DNA of 54,883 nt from positions 1 to 54,883 of the forward strand of contig CALWCH010000010.1 of assembly GCA_944376335.1 (NCBI GenBank). The letters run 5' to 3'. The notes beneath the pieces are model-generated. The model was not told where the DNA came from, searched no databases, and saw only the letters and a program-made list of their open reading frames with translations. This document shows positions 16,052 to 25,722 of the stretch, in pieces. Within the stretch, counting starts at the first letter, position 1; each line of letters starts with the position of its first letter. The translations under genes were made by a program, and so were the position numbers. Origin of the DNA: an uncultured Clostridia bacterium. GTDB taxonomy: Bacteria > Bacillota > Clostridia > Christensenellales > Borkfalkiaceae.

Positions 16052-17452
16052 ATGCTTGAAAAAAACGACGTTGTGACCGTTGCTTGTGAGTCCATCGGGA
16101 CGAACGGGGAGGGCATTGCACGTCTTGACGGCGTCACGTTCTTTATCCCCTATCTTTTGACGGGGGAGCGGGCGCGCGTCAAGGTGTTAAAGGTCAAGGG
16201 CAATTTAGCGTATGCCAAGGTGGAGGAACTTTTGACCCCCGCCGAGGACAGGGTGCGCCCTGCCTGCCCGGTGTTTGCGCGCTGCGGCGGGTGCCAGCTC
16301 CAGCACATGGCATACAGGCTGCAGCTCAAGTACAAGGCTGCCCTCGTGCGCGATACTCTGAAAAAGATCGGCGGCATCACGGCGGACGTCGCCGCGTGTG
16401 AGCGAAGCGAGGCGGAATACGGCTACAGAAACAAACTGCAGCTGCCCATCGGCACGGTGAACGGGAAGAATGTCGTCGGGTTCTATGCCGAGCGCTCCCA
16501 CCGCATCGTGGATACCGACGTCTGCCCCATCCACCCCGACTGGGCGGCGCCGCTCATTGCCGCCTTAAAGAAGTTTATGGAAAAGTGCGGGCTGGACGGC
16601 TATGACGAGGTGACAAAGGAAGGGCAGCTCCGCCATATCGTCGTAAGGCAGCTGGGCAAGAAGTTTTTGATCACGCTCGTTACGTCCGTGCGGGAAATCA
16701 AGGGCATCGACTACTTCTTGTTTTTGCTCGATGAGATCTTCCCCGCGTACAGCTTCTTTTTGAACTTCAATGAGAAGGATACCAACGTCGTCTTCGGCGA
16801 GGAATTCAAGCTTCTGAAGGGCTCCGGTACCTATGAGCGCACCGAGGGCGGCATCACCTATGAGGCGGGCGCCAATACCTTTTTGCAGGTCAACGAGGGC
16901 GTTCGCGGGAAACTTTATTCGCGCGCCGTCTCCTTTGCGGGGCCGAATGAGACGGTCGTCGACTGCTATGCGGGCGGCGGGCTCATGACGGCGATGTTTG
17001 CAAAGAAGGCGAAGAAGGTCTATGGCATCGAGGTCGTGCCCGAGGCGCACGAGATGGCGGAACGGCTCAAGGAGCGCAATTCGCTCCCCAATATGGTGAA
17101 TGTTTTAGGGAAGGTGGAGGACGTGCTGCCCGACCTTCTCGAACGGGAGAAGGATGCGACGGTGGTGCTCGACCCGCCGCGCGCGGGCGTGGAGCGCAGC
17201 GTTTTGAAGGCGATCGTAAAGAGCGATGTCAAAAAGCTTGTGATGATCTCCTGCAATCCCGCCACGCTGGCAAGAGATTTGGGGCTTTTGACGGGCACGC
17301 TCGTCGAGTCGGAAAACGGGGAGCTGCTCCGCGCCAAGGAGCCTTCGGGGGCGTATGAGATCGTCTCCGTGCAGCCCTTCGACATGTTTCCTCAGACGAA
17401 ATGGACAGAGACCTTGGTGTTTTTATCGCGCAGGGCCGCGAGGGAAGCATAG
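16052..17452 (+). CDS. rlmD: 23S rRNA (uracil-5-)-methyltransferase, RlmD/RumA type
   Basis: 466 residues from the ATG at 16052 (AAGGGGGAAAG upstream); an in-frame TTG at 16031 is less likely. N-terminal TRAM domain (about 1-60), then a Cys cluster CPVFARCGGCQLQH and VCPIHPD, the usual 4Fe-4S site of RumA-type enzymes. The SAM-binding motif VVDCYAGGGLMTAMFA and the catalytic Cys in SCNPATLARD (about residue 400) follow. It methylates uridine in 23S rRNA; Firmicute enzymes of this type (RlmCD) can modify two positions, so exact specificity is not predicted. A terminator follows. Confidence 0.92.
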   Translation: MLEKNDVVTVACESIGTNGEGIARLDGVTFFIPYLLTGERARVKVLKVKGNLAYAKVEELLTPAEDRVRPACPVFARCGGCQLQHMAYRLQLKYKAALVRDTLKKIGGITADVAACERSEAEYGYRNKLQLPIGTVNGKNVVGFYAERSHRIVDTDVCPIHPDWAAPLIAALKKFMEKCGLDGYDEVTKEGQLRHIVVRQLGKKFLITLVTSVREIKGIDYFLFLLDEIFPAYSFFLNFNEKDTNVVFGEEFKLLKGSGTYERTEGGITYEAGANTFLQVNEGVRGKLYSRAVSFAGPNETVVDCYAGGGLMTAMFAKKAKKVYGIEVVPEAHEMAERLKERNSLPNMVNVLGKVEDVLPDLLEREKDATVVLDPPRAGVERSVLKAIVKSDVKKLVMISCNPATLARDLGLLTGTLVESENGELLRAKEPSGAYEIVSVQPFDMFPQTKWTETLVFLSRRAAREA

Positions 17453-17482
17453 GGCGGACAAGCAAAGTATTCAACGTGAAAT

Positions 17483-17510
17483 AAGCAGGGGCTGCGGCCT
17501 CTGCTTTTTT
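17483..17510 (+). terminator. Terminator after rlmD
   Basis: Stem AGCAGGGG/CCTCTGCT with one wobble pair, 6-nt loop and a 6-T tail, 30 nt after the stop. Confidence 0.85.
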
Positions 17511-17543
17511 GCATGAAAAGGGGCTTGCCGTTTGGCCGATGGG

Positions 17544-17572
17544 TTGAAAATCTCTTCAAGAGATGGTATAAT
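17544..17572 (+). promoter_or_regulatory. Promoter of the membrane helicase gene
   Basis: TTGAAA (17544-17549), 17-bp spacer, TATAAT (17567-17572). The spacer is almost entirely occupied by a perfect inverted repeat. Confidence 0.85.
17550..17564. promoter_or_regulatory. Palindrome in the promoter spacer, candidate operator
   Basis: ATCTCTT-C-AAGAGAT is a perfect 7-bp inverted repeat around one central base, lying exactly between the -35 and -10. A dimeric repressor bound there would exclude RNA polymerase (inference). Confidence 0.6.
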
Positions 17573-17639
17573 ACGGGTACGAAGCCGTCGGGCAGTTGAT
17601 TGGGCGGCGGGGCAATTCGGAAGGGGGCGAACGGGCAAC

Positions 17640-20255
17640 ATGTTTGAGGGCATCAGGTTCAAGGGAACATTCCGTTCCTATCAGCAGCACATTCTCGACA
17701 GGGCGGATGCGTACTTAAAGGACGGGCACATCCACATCGTCGCCGCGCCCGGGAGCGGCAAGACCATTCTCGGGCTGGAACTTGTCTGCCGACTGAATGA
17801 ACGCGCGCTCATCCTATCCCCGACCACCACCATCCGCGACCAATGGGGCAGCCGCTTCCTGGAAGATTTTACGGGCGGGGAGAGGAATATATCGTATGAC
17901 CTCAAAGCCCCGTCCGACATCACGTCGGTCACCTATCAGGCGCTTTGGTCGGCGATGCGCCGCAAGGCCGAGGATGAGGACGATGCGCAATTCGACCTCT
18001 TGGAAACCGTGCGGCAACACAATATCCGTGTGGTTTGCCTCGACGAAGCCCATCACCTTCAGAGTGAATGGCAGAGGGCGCTGGAAACGTTCGTTGCCTC
18101 GCTCAAGGATATAAAAGTGATCGCGCTCACCGCCACGCCGCCCTATGACGCCTCTCCCGCCGAATGGGAGCGGTACATCGCGCTCTGCGGGGAGATCGAC
18201 GAGGAGATCTTTGTTCCCGAGCTCGTAAAACAGGGAACGCTGTGCCCCCATCAGGACTACATCTACTTCAATTTCCCTACCCGCAGGGAGACCGAGCAGT
18301 TCGATGATTATCGGAAGAGGGCGGCGGAGGCGCTTGCCGCGCTCTATCAGAGCGGCTATGTCGCGGACGGGTACGCCCGCCTCTTGGCGCGGAGAGAGGA
18401 CTACGACTACCTCTATTCCCATGCGGAGGGGTGCATTGCCTTTCTCATGCTCTCGGAGGACAGCGGCATCAAAGTCGATCGGCGGCTGAAGCGCAGCCTT
18501 GCGCTGAAAAAGCCCTATCGTATCACCGCGGAACGCCTGGAGATCGGCGTCAACTTTTTGATAGGGGAGCTTTTGGGCGAGGCGGAGGGGAAAGCCTGCC
18601 TGAAATTATTTAAGGAGAGAGACCTCTTGGAGCGGGGGAGCGTGGCGCTCGACTTAAACGAGCGGCTCAGGCGCAAGCTGCTCTCCTCCGTGGGGAAGCT
18701 CAACAGCATCGGGGAGATCGTGCGGTGCGAGAGCACTCATATGGGCGATAAGCTGCGCCTCTTGGTCCTCACCGACTACATCAAAAAGGACAGTTTGAAG
18801 CTCATCGGCACGCAGAAGCGCTTTGATTCGGTCAGCGTCGTGAGCGTCTACGAGACCGTGCGGCGCTTGGGGGTGCCCGTCGGCGCGCTGTCGGGCAGCC
18901 TCGTCATTCTCCCCCGCAGCTGTGAGGGGCTGCTCAAGGGGTACGGCGCGCATTTCTCGATGCAAGATACCGCCGATGAAAACGTGTGTATCTTTACCTT
19001 TGACGGCGATAACCGTGAGAAGGTCGCCTTTGTCAGCCGCCTCTTCGAGGAGGGGCATATCCGCGTGCTCGTCGGCACCAAATCGCTCCTCGGCGAGGGG
19101 TGGGATGCTCCTTACGTCAACGCACTCATCCTCGCAAGCTTTGTGGGCAGCTTTGTGCTCTCCAATCAGATGCGCGGGCGTGCCATCCGCACCTATGCGG
19201 GCGACAGCCGGAAGACGGCGAATATCTGGCATCTCGTGACGGTGGAGCGCCCCTCTCTCGCGGCGGGCACGCTCGCCGAACGGCTGTGCGCGGCGGGCGA
19301 CGAAGTCTACCATTCCTATGACTATGAGATGCTCTCCCGCCGCTTTGAATGTTTTGACGCGCCCGACTATGAGACGGGCGTCATTCGGAACGGCATCGGC
19401 GGGCTCGGGATCGGGCCGCCCTTTGACGAGGAAGGGGTGGCGCGCATCGACCGCGACATGGCGGAGCGTTCCTCCCGCCGCAAGGAGCTTTTTAAGGTGT
19501 GGCAGGACGGGCTTCAAGACAATGCGGGGCAGCTCGATCGGGTGAGTGAGCTCCCCAAGCGCGACGCCGCCGTGCGGCCGTTCATCTTTGTCAACATACT
19601 CACGGCCGTCCTCCTCCTCGGCGTCATGCAGACGTCGCTCGCAGCGGCGGCAAGCAGCGTGAACAGGATCATCGCCGCCCAAAGGGGAGCCGAGTTTGGG
19701 GAAATCGTGCTGATCGCCGCACTCTCCCTGCTGGCGCTGGTTTGCTTCGGCGGCCTTATAAACGTGATCTTTGCCAAGCTTCTCATTTGGCTGAGCCCCA
19801 AGCGTGCCATCGAAAAATTGAGCGGCTGCGTCCTCAAGACGATGCAGGAATTGTCGCTCATTGCAGTCGACGCCAAACTGTTTGTTGCGATGAAGGACGG
19901 CATATTCGTCACCGTGGAGCTCATCAACGCCTCCCTGCACGATCAGGACGTCTTTCATCATGCCATCTCCGACCTGTTTTCGCCCATCCGCAGCCCGCGG
20001 TATGTGTGCATGCCCGTGTTTATGGGAATCAAGTCCTGTTGGCGCGCCTTGGCTTGCCCCGAAGTGCTCGGCGCAAAGAAGGAATATGCCGAAGCGCTCG
20101 CCCGAAATCTCAGGAAGGTGACGGGCAGGATGTGCGTCATCTATACGCGCACAAAGGAAGGGAGGCGGCTCATCTTAAACTGCCGCAGAAAGTCGTACAT
20201 CTCCAAGAATTACGCCATGATCTCTTCCTCTCGGCAGATTTCCCGATTTGAATGA
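17640..20255 (+). CDS. SF2 helicase with C-terminal transmembrane hairpin
   Basis: 871 residues from the ATG at 17640 (GGAAGGGGG upstream); the longer reading from 17532 crosses the promoter. The SF2 core is clear: Walker A AAPGSGKT (residues 35-42), DEAH (135-138), motif III TATPP (164-168), and a second RecA domain with VLVGTKSLLGEGWDAP and the motif VI-like SNQMRGRAIRT. Two hydrophobic segments follow near residues 647-668 (ILTAVLLLGVMQTSLAAAA) and 686-718 (IVLIAALSLLALVCFGGLIN), then a cytoplasmic tail of about 150 residues without a recognised fold. A membrane-anchored helicase is unusual. It is monocistronic with an operator-like palindrome. A defence or DNA-uptake role is possible but unproven. 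Confidence 0.85.
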   Translation: MFEGIRFKGTFRSYQQHILDRADAYLKDGHIHIVAAPGSGKTILGLELVCRLNERALILSPTTTIRDQWGSRFLEDFTGGERNISYDLKAPSDITSVTYQALWSAMRRKAEDEDDAQFDLLETVRQHNIRVVCLDEAHHLQSEWQRALETFVASLKDIKVIALTATPPYDASPAEWERYIALCGEIDEEIFVPELVKQGTLCPHQDYIYFNFPTRRETEQFDDYRKRAAEALAALYQSGYVADGYARLLARREDYDYLYSHAEGCIAFLMLSEDSGIKVDRRLKRSLALKKPYRITAERLEIGVNFLIGELLGEAEGKACLKLFKERDLLERGSVALDLNERLRRKLLSSVGKLNSIGEIVRCESTHMGDKLRLLVLTDYIKKDSLKLIGTQKRFDSVSVVSVYETVRRLGVPVGALSGSLVILPRSCEGLLKGYGAHFSMQDTADENVCIFTFDGDNREKVAFVSRLFEEGHIRVLVGTKSLLGEGWDAPYVNALILASFVGSFVLSNQMRGRAIRTYAGDSRKTANIWHLVTVERPSLAAGTLAERLCAAGDEVYHSYDYEMLSRRFECFDAPDYETGVIRNGIGGLGIGPPFDEEGVARIDRDMAERSSRRKELFKVWQDGLQDNAGQLDRVSELPKRDAAVRPFIFVNILTAVLLLGVMQTSLAAAASSVNRIIAAQRGAEFGEIVLIAALSLLALVCFGGLINVIFAKLLIWLSPKRAIEKLSGCVLKTMQELSLIAVDAKLFVAMKDGIFVTVELINASLHDQDVFHHAISDLFSPIRSPRYVCMPVFMGIKSCWRALACPEVLGAKKEYAEALARNLRKVTGRMCVIYTRTKEGRRLILNCRRKSYISKNYAMISSSRQISRFE

Positions 20256-20453
20256 CGGTGCAGTTTCGCCCCGCAGAGAGCGCACGGACAAAGGCGTGCG
20301 CGCATGTGGAAAGCGCGGAATCGGGAGGCATTTGACGTCCTTGGCGTGTATCCGAAGAGCCGAACGTCCGTCGAGGGGGCTGAGGCGTGCAGGGGCGCTT
20401 CTTTCATTGCAAATTTCTAAAAAAGGATGGTAAGAAAAGTTTTCCAACCCCCC
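20256..20453. other. Intergenic region without a recognised gene
   Basis: Between the helicase stop and the next promoter there is no ORF with a plausible RBS. A 38-codon frame at about 20304 lacks an RBS. A C-rich/G-rich inverted arrangement (CCAACCCCCC...GGTGGGGGTGG) straddles the downstream -35. Confidence 0.5.
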
Positions 20454-20482
20454 TTGACGAAGGGTGGGGGTGGCGGTATAAT
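20454..20482 (+). promoter_or_regulatory. Promoter of the GH43 lipoprotein gene
   Basis: TTGACG (20454-20459), 17-bp spacer, TATAAT (20477-20482). The G-rich spacer can pair with the C-run just upstream of the -35. Confidence 0.82.
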
Positions 20483-20513
20483 AGTGATAGATTATTTTAT
20501 ATAGGGGGAAATC

Positions 20514-23500
20514 ATGAAGAAACGCAGTGTTCGCGTACTTTTCGCGTGCGCTCTTGCGCTTGCCGTCGGCTGTTTTACGGCGGCGTGCAAGGAGCACGAG
20601 CACGAGTACACCCAAGTCGTCACGCCTCCCACCTGTACCGAGCGGGGGTACACCACCTATTCCTGCGCGTGCGGGGAGAGCTACGATGACAACTATGTTG
20701 AAGCGCTCGACCACGATTGGGGCGAGGGCGAAGTCACGGAGGAGCCCACCTGCACCGAGGCGGGCGAAGAGACGTTTACCTGCTCCCGCTGCGGCGAGAG
20801 CAAGACGGAGGCGGCCGAAGCGCTCGGGCATACGCCTGCGGCTGCCGTCCGCGAAAATGAGAAGGCTGCAACTTGCGAAGAGGCGGGCTCGTATGACGAG
20901 GTCGTCTATTGTTCTGTCTGCGAAGATGAGATCAGCCGCGAGACGAAGGTGATCGCGGAGACGGGGCATAGCTTCACGAACTATGTTTCGGACGGCAATG
21001 CGACCTGCACCGAGAACGGCACGGAGACGGCGAAGTGCGATCATTGCGGCGAGACGGATACGAGAGAGGAAGAAGATTCCGCGAAGGGGCATACGCCCGG
21101 CGAGGTTGTCTGCGACGAGGCGCAGACCTGCACGGTGTGCGGGGAAGAGCTTGCTACCGCCCCCGGGCACGATTGGGATGACGGCGAGGTGATCATAGAG
21201 CCGGGGTGCATCTTCGACGGCACGATGCTCTATACCTGCAGCCGCTGCGAAGAGACCTACAGGGATCGTATCCCCGCCGAGGGGCATACCCCCGGGGCTG
21301 CCGCCACCTGCACGAGTGCGCAGAAGTGCGTCGAATGCGGCATGACGCTTGCGGAGGCGCTCGGGCATAGCTGGAACGCAGGCACGGTGACGAAGGAGCC
21401 CACTTGCACCGAAACGGGCGTCATGACGTATACCTGTTCGCACTGCAGCGAGACCAAGACGGAAACCATCACGGCAAAGGGGCACACCGAAGTTGTGGAT
21501 CCTGCCGTTGCGCCGACTTGCACGACAGCGGGCAAGACGCAGGGTTCGCATTGCTCCGTCTGTGATGCGGTACTGGTGGAACAGGAAGTCGTTCCTATGC
21601 TGGAGCACGATTGGGGCGAGGGAAAGGTCACGAAGGAGCCCACTTGCACCGAAACGGGCGTCATGACGTATACCTGTTCGCACTGCAGCGAGACCAAGAC
21701 GGAAACCATCACGGCAAAGGGGCACACCGAAGTTGTGGATCCTGCCGTTGCGCCGACTTGCACGACAGCGGGCAAGACGCAGGGTTCGCATTGCTCCGTC
21801 TGTGATGCGGTACTGGTGGAACAGGAAGTCGTTCCTATGCTGGAGCACGATTGGGGCGAGGGAAAGGTCACGAAGGAGCCCACTTGCACCGAGGCGGGCG
21901 TCAGGACGTATACCTGTTCGCGCTGCGGCACGACCAAGACGGAGACCGTCGCGGCAAAGGGGCACACCGAAGTCACTGATCCTGCCGTTGCGCCGACTTG
22001 CACGACAGCGGGTAAGACGCAGGGTTCGCATTGCTCCGTCTGCGGATATGTCCTCGTCGAGCAGCAAGAAATTGCGAAACTCGCGCATACCTATGTCGGC
22101 CATGTCTGCTCGAGGTGTTATGCCATCGAGATGGTCGGTGTGGACGGCATCCCCGTCGGTAATACCGTTGCCGTGCACGATCCCTCCATCATCGTCGCCT
22201 ATGCCGATGCGGACGGCGCACTCTATCCCGACGCGGGCGAGAATAGGCAGAAGATGTACTTCATCTTCGGTACGCAGCTCGCCGCCGCCTATTCCTACGA
22301 CATGGAGAGCTGGCTCATGTTCACGCCCACCTTCTATGCGGAGGGCACCGAGACCGTCTCCGACGACTACACCAAGATCTTTGCAAGTGCGGCTGCATGG
22401 CCGGACTATAAGGACAGCGCCACCATCAAGGGCAACCTCTGGGCGCCCGACATCATCTATAACAAGAAGATGGGCAAGTGGTGCCTCTACTACTCCATGA
22501 GCGGAGACAGCAGCAATTTCCGTTCCTCCATCTTCATGATGACGTCGGATAACCTCACGGGGCCCTACGAATTTGTCGATTTCGTCGTGTTCTCGGGCTT
22601 CAACAAGGGCACGGGTGCGGGCGTTGACGACTATAAGAACGTGACGGGGGATCAAAGCGTTCCCTCGCGCTATTCCAACAACAAGAACGCATGGAACAAC
22701 GACTACGGCGTGAGCTGCATCGACCCCTCCGTGCTGTATGATAAAGAGGGCGGGCTTTGGCTCAACTACGGCTCGTGGTCGGGCGGCATCTTCCTTATCA
22801 AGCTCGACAATGCGACGGGTTTGCGCGATAAGACATATAAATATGGTGCGGAGCCTGTCTATGAAGGCAATTCGCTGGTATCTGATCCCTATCTGGGCGT
22901 CCACATTGCGGGCGGCTGGTATGTGAGCGGCGAAGGGCCGTACATCGCCTATATGAACGGCTACTACTATCTGTTCCTCTCCTACGGCTTCTACTCGCCC
23001 GAGGGCGGCTACAATATGCGCGTGTTCCGCTCCGAGACCATCGACGGAAAGTATGTCGACATGAACGGAAATTGGGCGGTGTACAACAAGTATACGTTCA
23101 ACTACGGCGACAACGTTTCGAGCGGCGAAGTGCTCATGCAGAACTACAAGTGGAGCTGGTGGACGGGCCCTGCCTCGCTCGCACAGGGGCACAACTCCGT
23201 ACTCGTGGACGGCGGCAAGGTCTACCTCATCTATCACATCAAGTACGACGACGGCACCGCGCACCACAATGTGGAAGTGCACGAGCTTGTGTTTAATGCG
23301 GACGGCTGGCCGCTCGCCGCGCCCTTCCAGAAGAGCGAGACAGACAAGGTCATCACCGACGCGACAACGGAACAGCTCGCGGGCAGCTGGTCGGTCATCC
23401 TTCATACGCCCGTCGACTATAAGAACCTTCAGGTGAATACCGACAAGGTCATCACGCTGACTTCGGACGGCAAGGTCACGGGCGCATACACGGGCACCTG

Positions 23501-25709
23501 GAGCCTCAACGGGCAGTATATCACCATTACGATCGGCAATACGACCTATATGGGCGTTGTGATGGAGCAGCAGATCGAGGGGCTGGCGGGCGAGAACGTC
23601 GCCTACACCTTCACCGCGACGAATGCCTCGACGAACACCCCGCTCTGGGGCGTGAAGAACCCCGAAGGCATGGGTGCGGCAGAATCTGTGCTTGAGAGTA
23701 TTGTGCTCCCGGGCGAGATCCTCGCCTCCATCAACCTGCCAACGACGGGCGACTTCGGCACGACGATCACCTATTCGTCGGATAATGCGGCCGTGCTTTC
23801 GGATACGGGCGTCTATACGGCACCCGCGGAGGACACCGAAGTGACCCTCAAGGTGACGGTGACGAGCGGCGATTATTCCGTCAAGAAGGCGTTCACCGTC
23901 AAGGTACTCTCCGAGGCGAGTGCGAATGCGCTTGTTGAGGATATCGTTCCCGAAGAATTGACGCTCGACGAATTTGTCGTCGCCAAGGCGGCGCCGCTTG
24001 CGGGCGAGACGGTCAAAGCCGTTCCTCAGATCAATGCAAGCACGGGCGTTTCGCTCACCTTCCGCGTGGAGAATATCTCGACTGACTGGGATGTCATCTT
24101 CCGCGCGCCCGGGAAGGATGCGATCGTCTATCTCTCCGTGCTCAACTATCTGGGCGTGGATATCCTTGAGACCGCGGCGACGCTCTCTCCCGAGGGTGCG
24201 GCGATCCTTGAAGGGTATGGCCTCGCAACGGACGGTTCGGCGAACTGGCAGCTGTTCTTAGGTTCCCTGTGCGACAATGCGGATAAGCCCTGCATTGCGA
24301 CCGTTTCCTATAACGTGAACGGCTCCATCACCTTCTATCGCAATGGTGAGCTCGTGCTGACGTATGCGGCGACGACGGAGATCGGCGAATCGACGGTGGG
24401 CGCGCTTTCCAAGTACATGGCGGAGCAGGTGGGAAGTGTCGGGCTGGAAGTTATTTTGCCCGTGGAGGACCTCATCATCGGCTATGCGGTCGATTACAAG
24501 CCGTGCGAGCACATCTACGGCGCGTACGACGGCGACACCGCGACCTGCACCCTCTGCGGCGCCACGAAGGTGCGCGTGGAAGTCGGCGAAAAGATGTATG
24601 AGGCGGAACTTCCCGTTGAGCAAGCATTGACAAGCCCCGATCCCAGTACCGGTTGGAATGACAACATCGGATTCGGTCAGGTAGCGTTGAGCGGTGACTT
24701 CCTTATTCGCTATGAATGGGATAACTCCAGAGATCCAAATTATTGGGATGCTTGGTTTGAGCTGTTCGATGCAAATAACAATTGGTACACGGCGCCTGTT
24801 ATGGAGCCCAGCACAACGCAGACTGTGCATGGTTGGGGTAATCTCTACACGAATGTGGTAGTTGAGGTGACTTGCAACGGAGAGCCTTACACGTTGCCTG
24901 TGGGTGGTACTGCAAATGCGTATGCGGGGCACTATATTGCAACGGCTTACAGAGTCGGCTCGACTTTTACGCTGAAAGTCGTGCTCGAAAGGACGGACGG
25001 AGATGTGGTCGTTGTAACGAGAACGTCGGATAACTTTACAACGGACGCTTTAACGGCGCAGCTTAACGGAAACACGAATTTGCTTGACAACTTCACCGTA
25101 ACGTATGGTACGCTGACGGAAGTACAGGATGAAGTGCTTGCGACAGATCGAACGCTCGGCAATGAGAATAATACAACGCCTTATACGGGCACGGCGCCGC
25201 TTTGGACGGGGAGCATTTCTCAGGGGCAGATCGTCACCGCAACGGGTACGGCGACTTGTAACCCAAACCCTACAGAGGGTTCTAACCCGCCTGACAGAGG
25301 CGTTTGGAATGCTCCGCTTCCCTATCTTTGGACGGGTGATACCGCAAGTCTCAACTTCCGCCCCGATAACTGGGTCAACGGCGATGGAAGTCAGGAGACG
25401 TATGGGGCGTTCAACTTCGCCATTACCAAGACTTTCCAAGGGTTTACAGACACGAGTTTGAACGGAACCGATTGGACGACCACCCTCGTTAACTATTATA
25501 ATGGGGGCGAGTATGGCTGTACGATCGTCTGGGATTATACAGCTTCCGATGTCATCGTCATCACGTTTGCTTTTGACTTTGACGATGTGACTTACAATCA
25601 GCGGTATGAGATCAGGGCGACGGCGGGCAAGACGCTTCTCGATACCTATTCCATCGGCCTCGGTGTTGATTATGCCTGCTTTAAGGTAGACAGCATCACG
25701 CGGCAGTAA
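20514..25709 (+). CDS. Multidomain lipoprotein with CxxC repeats and a GH43 glycoside hydrolase domain
   Basis: 1731 residues; RBS AGGGGG. The lipoprotein signal ends in CFTAAC. Residues about 27-540 are repeats of the type PTCTExGxxTYTCSxCGxxK, some 80 residues apart and including a perfect DNA duplication. Residues about 551-925 form a GH43-like five-bladed propeller: HDPSIIV (base Asp), IDPSVLYD (Asp) and GEGPYIAYMNGYYYLF (acid Glu), as in arabinanases. A small beta domain (about 947-1047) and an Ig-like domain (1058-1134) follow, then LamG-like and other beta-sandwich modules with one further CxxC (CTLCGATK). Probably a surface-anchored arabinan or xylan-degrading enzyme; the substrate is inferred from the family only. 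The last 350 residues have a less GC-biased codon choice. Confidence 0.87.
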   Translation: MKKRSVRVLFACALALAVGCFTAACKEHEHEYTQVVTPPTCTERGYTTYSCACGESYDDNYVEALDHDWGEGEVTEEPTCTEAGEETFTCSRCGESKTEAAEALGHTPAAAVRENEKAATCEEAGSYDEVVYCSVCEDEISRETKVIAETGHSFTNYVSDGNATCTENGTETAKCDHCGETDTREEEDSAKGHTPGEVVCDEAQTCTVCGEELATAPGHDWDDGEVIIEPGCIFDGTMLYTCSRCEETYRDRIPAEGHTPGAAATCTSAQKCVECGMTLAEALGHSWNAGTVTKEPTCTETGVMTYTCSHCSETKTETITAKGHTEVVDPAVAPTCTTAGKTQGSHCSVCDAVLVEQEVVPMLEHDWGEGKVTKEPTCTETGVMTYTCSHCSETKTETITAKGHTEVVDPAVAPTCTTAGKTQGSHCSVCDAVLVEQEVVPMLEHDWGEGKVTKEPTCTEAGVRTYTCSRCGTTKTETVAAKGHTEVTDPAVAPTCTTAGKTQGSHCSVCGYVLVEQQEIAKLAHTYVGHVCSRCYAIEMVGVDGIPVGNTVAVHDPSIIVAYADADGALYPDAGENRQKMYFIFGTQLAAAYSYDMESWLMFTPTFYAEGTETVSDDYTKIFASAAAWPDYKDSATIKGNLWAPDIIYNKKMGKWCLYYSMSGDSSNFRSSIFMMTSDNLTGPYEFVDFVVFSGFNKGTGAGVDDYKNVTGDQSVPSRYSNNKNAWNNDYGVSCIDPSVLYDKEGGLWLNYGSWSGGIFLIKLDNATGLRDKTYKYGAEPVYEGNSLVSDPYLGVHIAGGWYVSGEGPYIAYMNGYYYLFLSYGFYSPEGGYNMRVFRSETIDGKYVDMNGNWAVYNKYTFNYGDNVSSGEVLMQNYKWSWWTGPASLAQGHNSVLVDGGKVYLIYHIKYDDGTAHHNVEVHELVFNADGWPLAAPFQKSETDKVITDATTEQLAGSWSVILHTPVDYKNLQVNTDKVITLTSDGKVTGAYTGTWSLNGQYITITIGNTTYMGVVMEQQIEGLAGENVAYTFTATNASTNTPLWGVKNPEGMGAAESVLESIVLPGEILASINLPTTGDFGTTITYSSDNAAVLSDTGVYTAPAEDTEVTLKVTVTSGDYSVKKAFTVKVLSEASANALVEDIVPEELTLDEFVVAKAAPLAGETVKAVPQINASTGVSLTFRVENISTDWDVIFRAPGKDAIVYLSVLNYLGVDILETAATLSPEGAAILEGYGLATDGSANWQLFLGSLCDNADKPCIATVSYNVNGSITFYRNGELVLTYAATTEIGESTVGALSKYMAEQVGSVGLEVILPVEDLIIGYAVDYKPCEHIYGAYDGDTATCTLCGATKVRVEVGEKMYEAELPVEQALTSPDPSTGWNDNIGFGQVALSGDFLIRYEWDNSRDPNYWDAWFELFDANNNWYTAPVMEPSTTQTVHGWGNLYTNVVVEVTCNGEPYTLPVGGTANAYAGHYIATAYRVGSTFTLKVVLERTDGDVVVVTRTSDNFTTDALTAQLNGNTNLLDNFTVTYGTLTEVQDEVLATDRTLGNENNTTPYTGTAPLWTGSISQGQIVTATGTATCNPNPTEGSNPPDRGVWNAPLPYLWTGDTASLNFRPDNWVNGDGSQETYGAFNFAITKTFQGFTDTSLNGTDWTTTLVNYYNGGEYGCTIVWDYTASDVIVITFAFDFDDVTYNQRYEIRATAGKTLLDTYSIGLGVDYACFKVDSITRQ
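21390..21892 (+). repeat. Perfect 240-bp tandem duplication in the GH43 gene
   Basis: Positions 21390-21652 are identical to 21630-21892 (263 nt at a 240-nt offset). A third, diverged unit runs to about 22080. Each unit encodes 80 residues of the CxxC repeat region. Identity including third codon positions points to recent duplication or gene conversion. Confidence 0.9.
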
Positions 25710-25722
25710 CTTCAAAACACAC

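Noticed and set aside
20304-20420. 38-codon frame upstream of the GH43 promoter
   Set aside because: No Shine-Dalgarno sequence and no recognisable motif.
21390-22080. Possible CRISPR array
   Set aside because: The 240-bp units are contiguous, in frame and inside a protein-coding repeat region; there are no spacers.
20175-23405. 1076-codon open frame on the minus strand opposite the GH43 gene
   Set aside because: It is an antisense frame kept open by GC-rich codon bias. It has no RBS or promoter, is rich in Arg/His/Ala, and overlaps a well supported gene on the plus strand.
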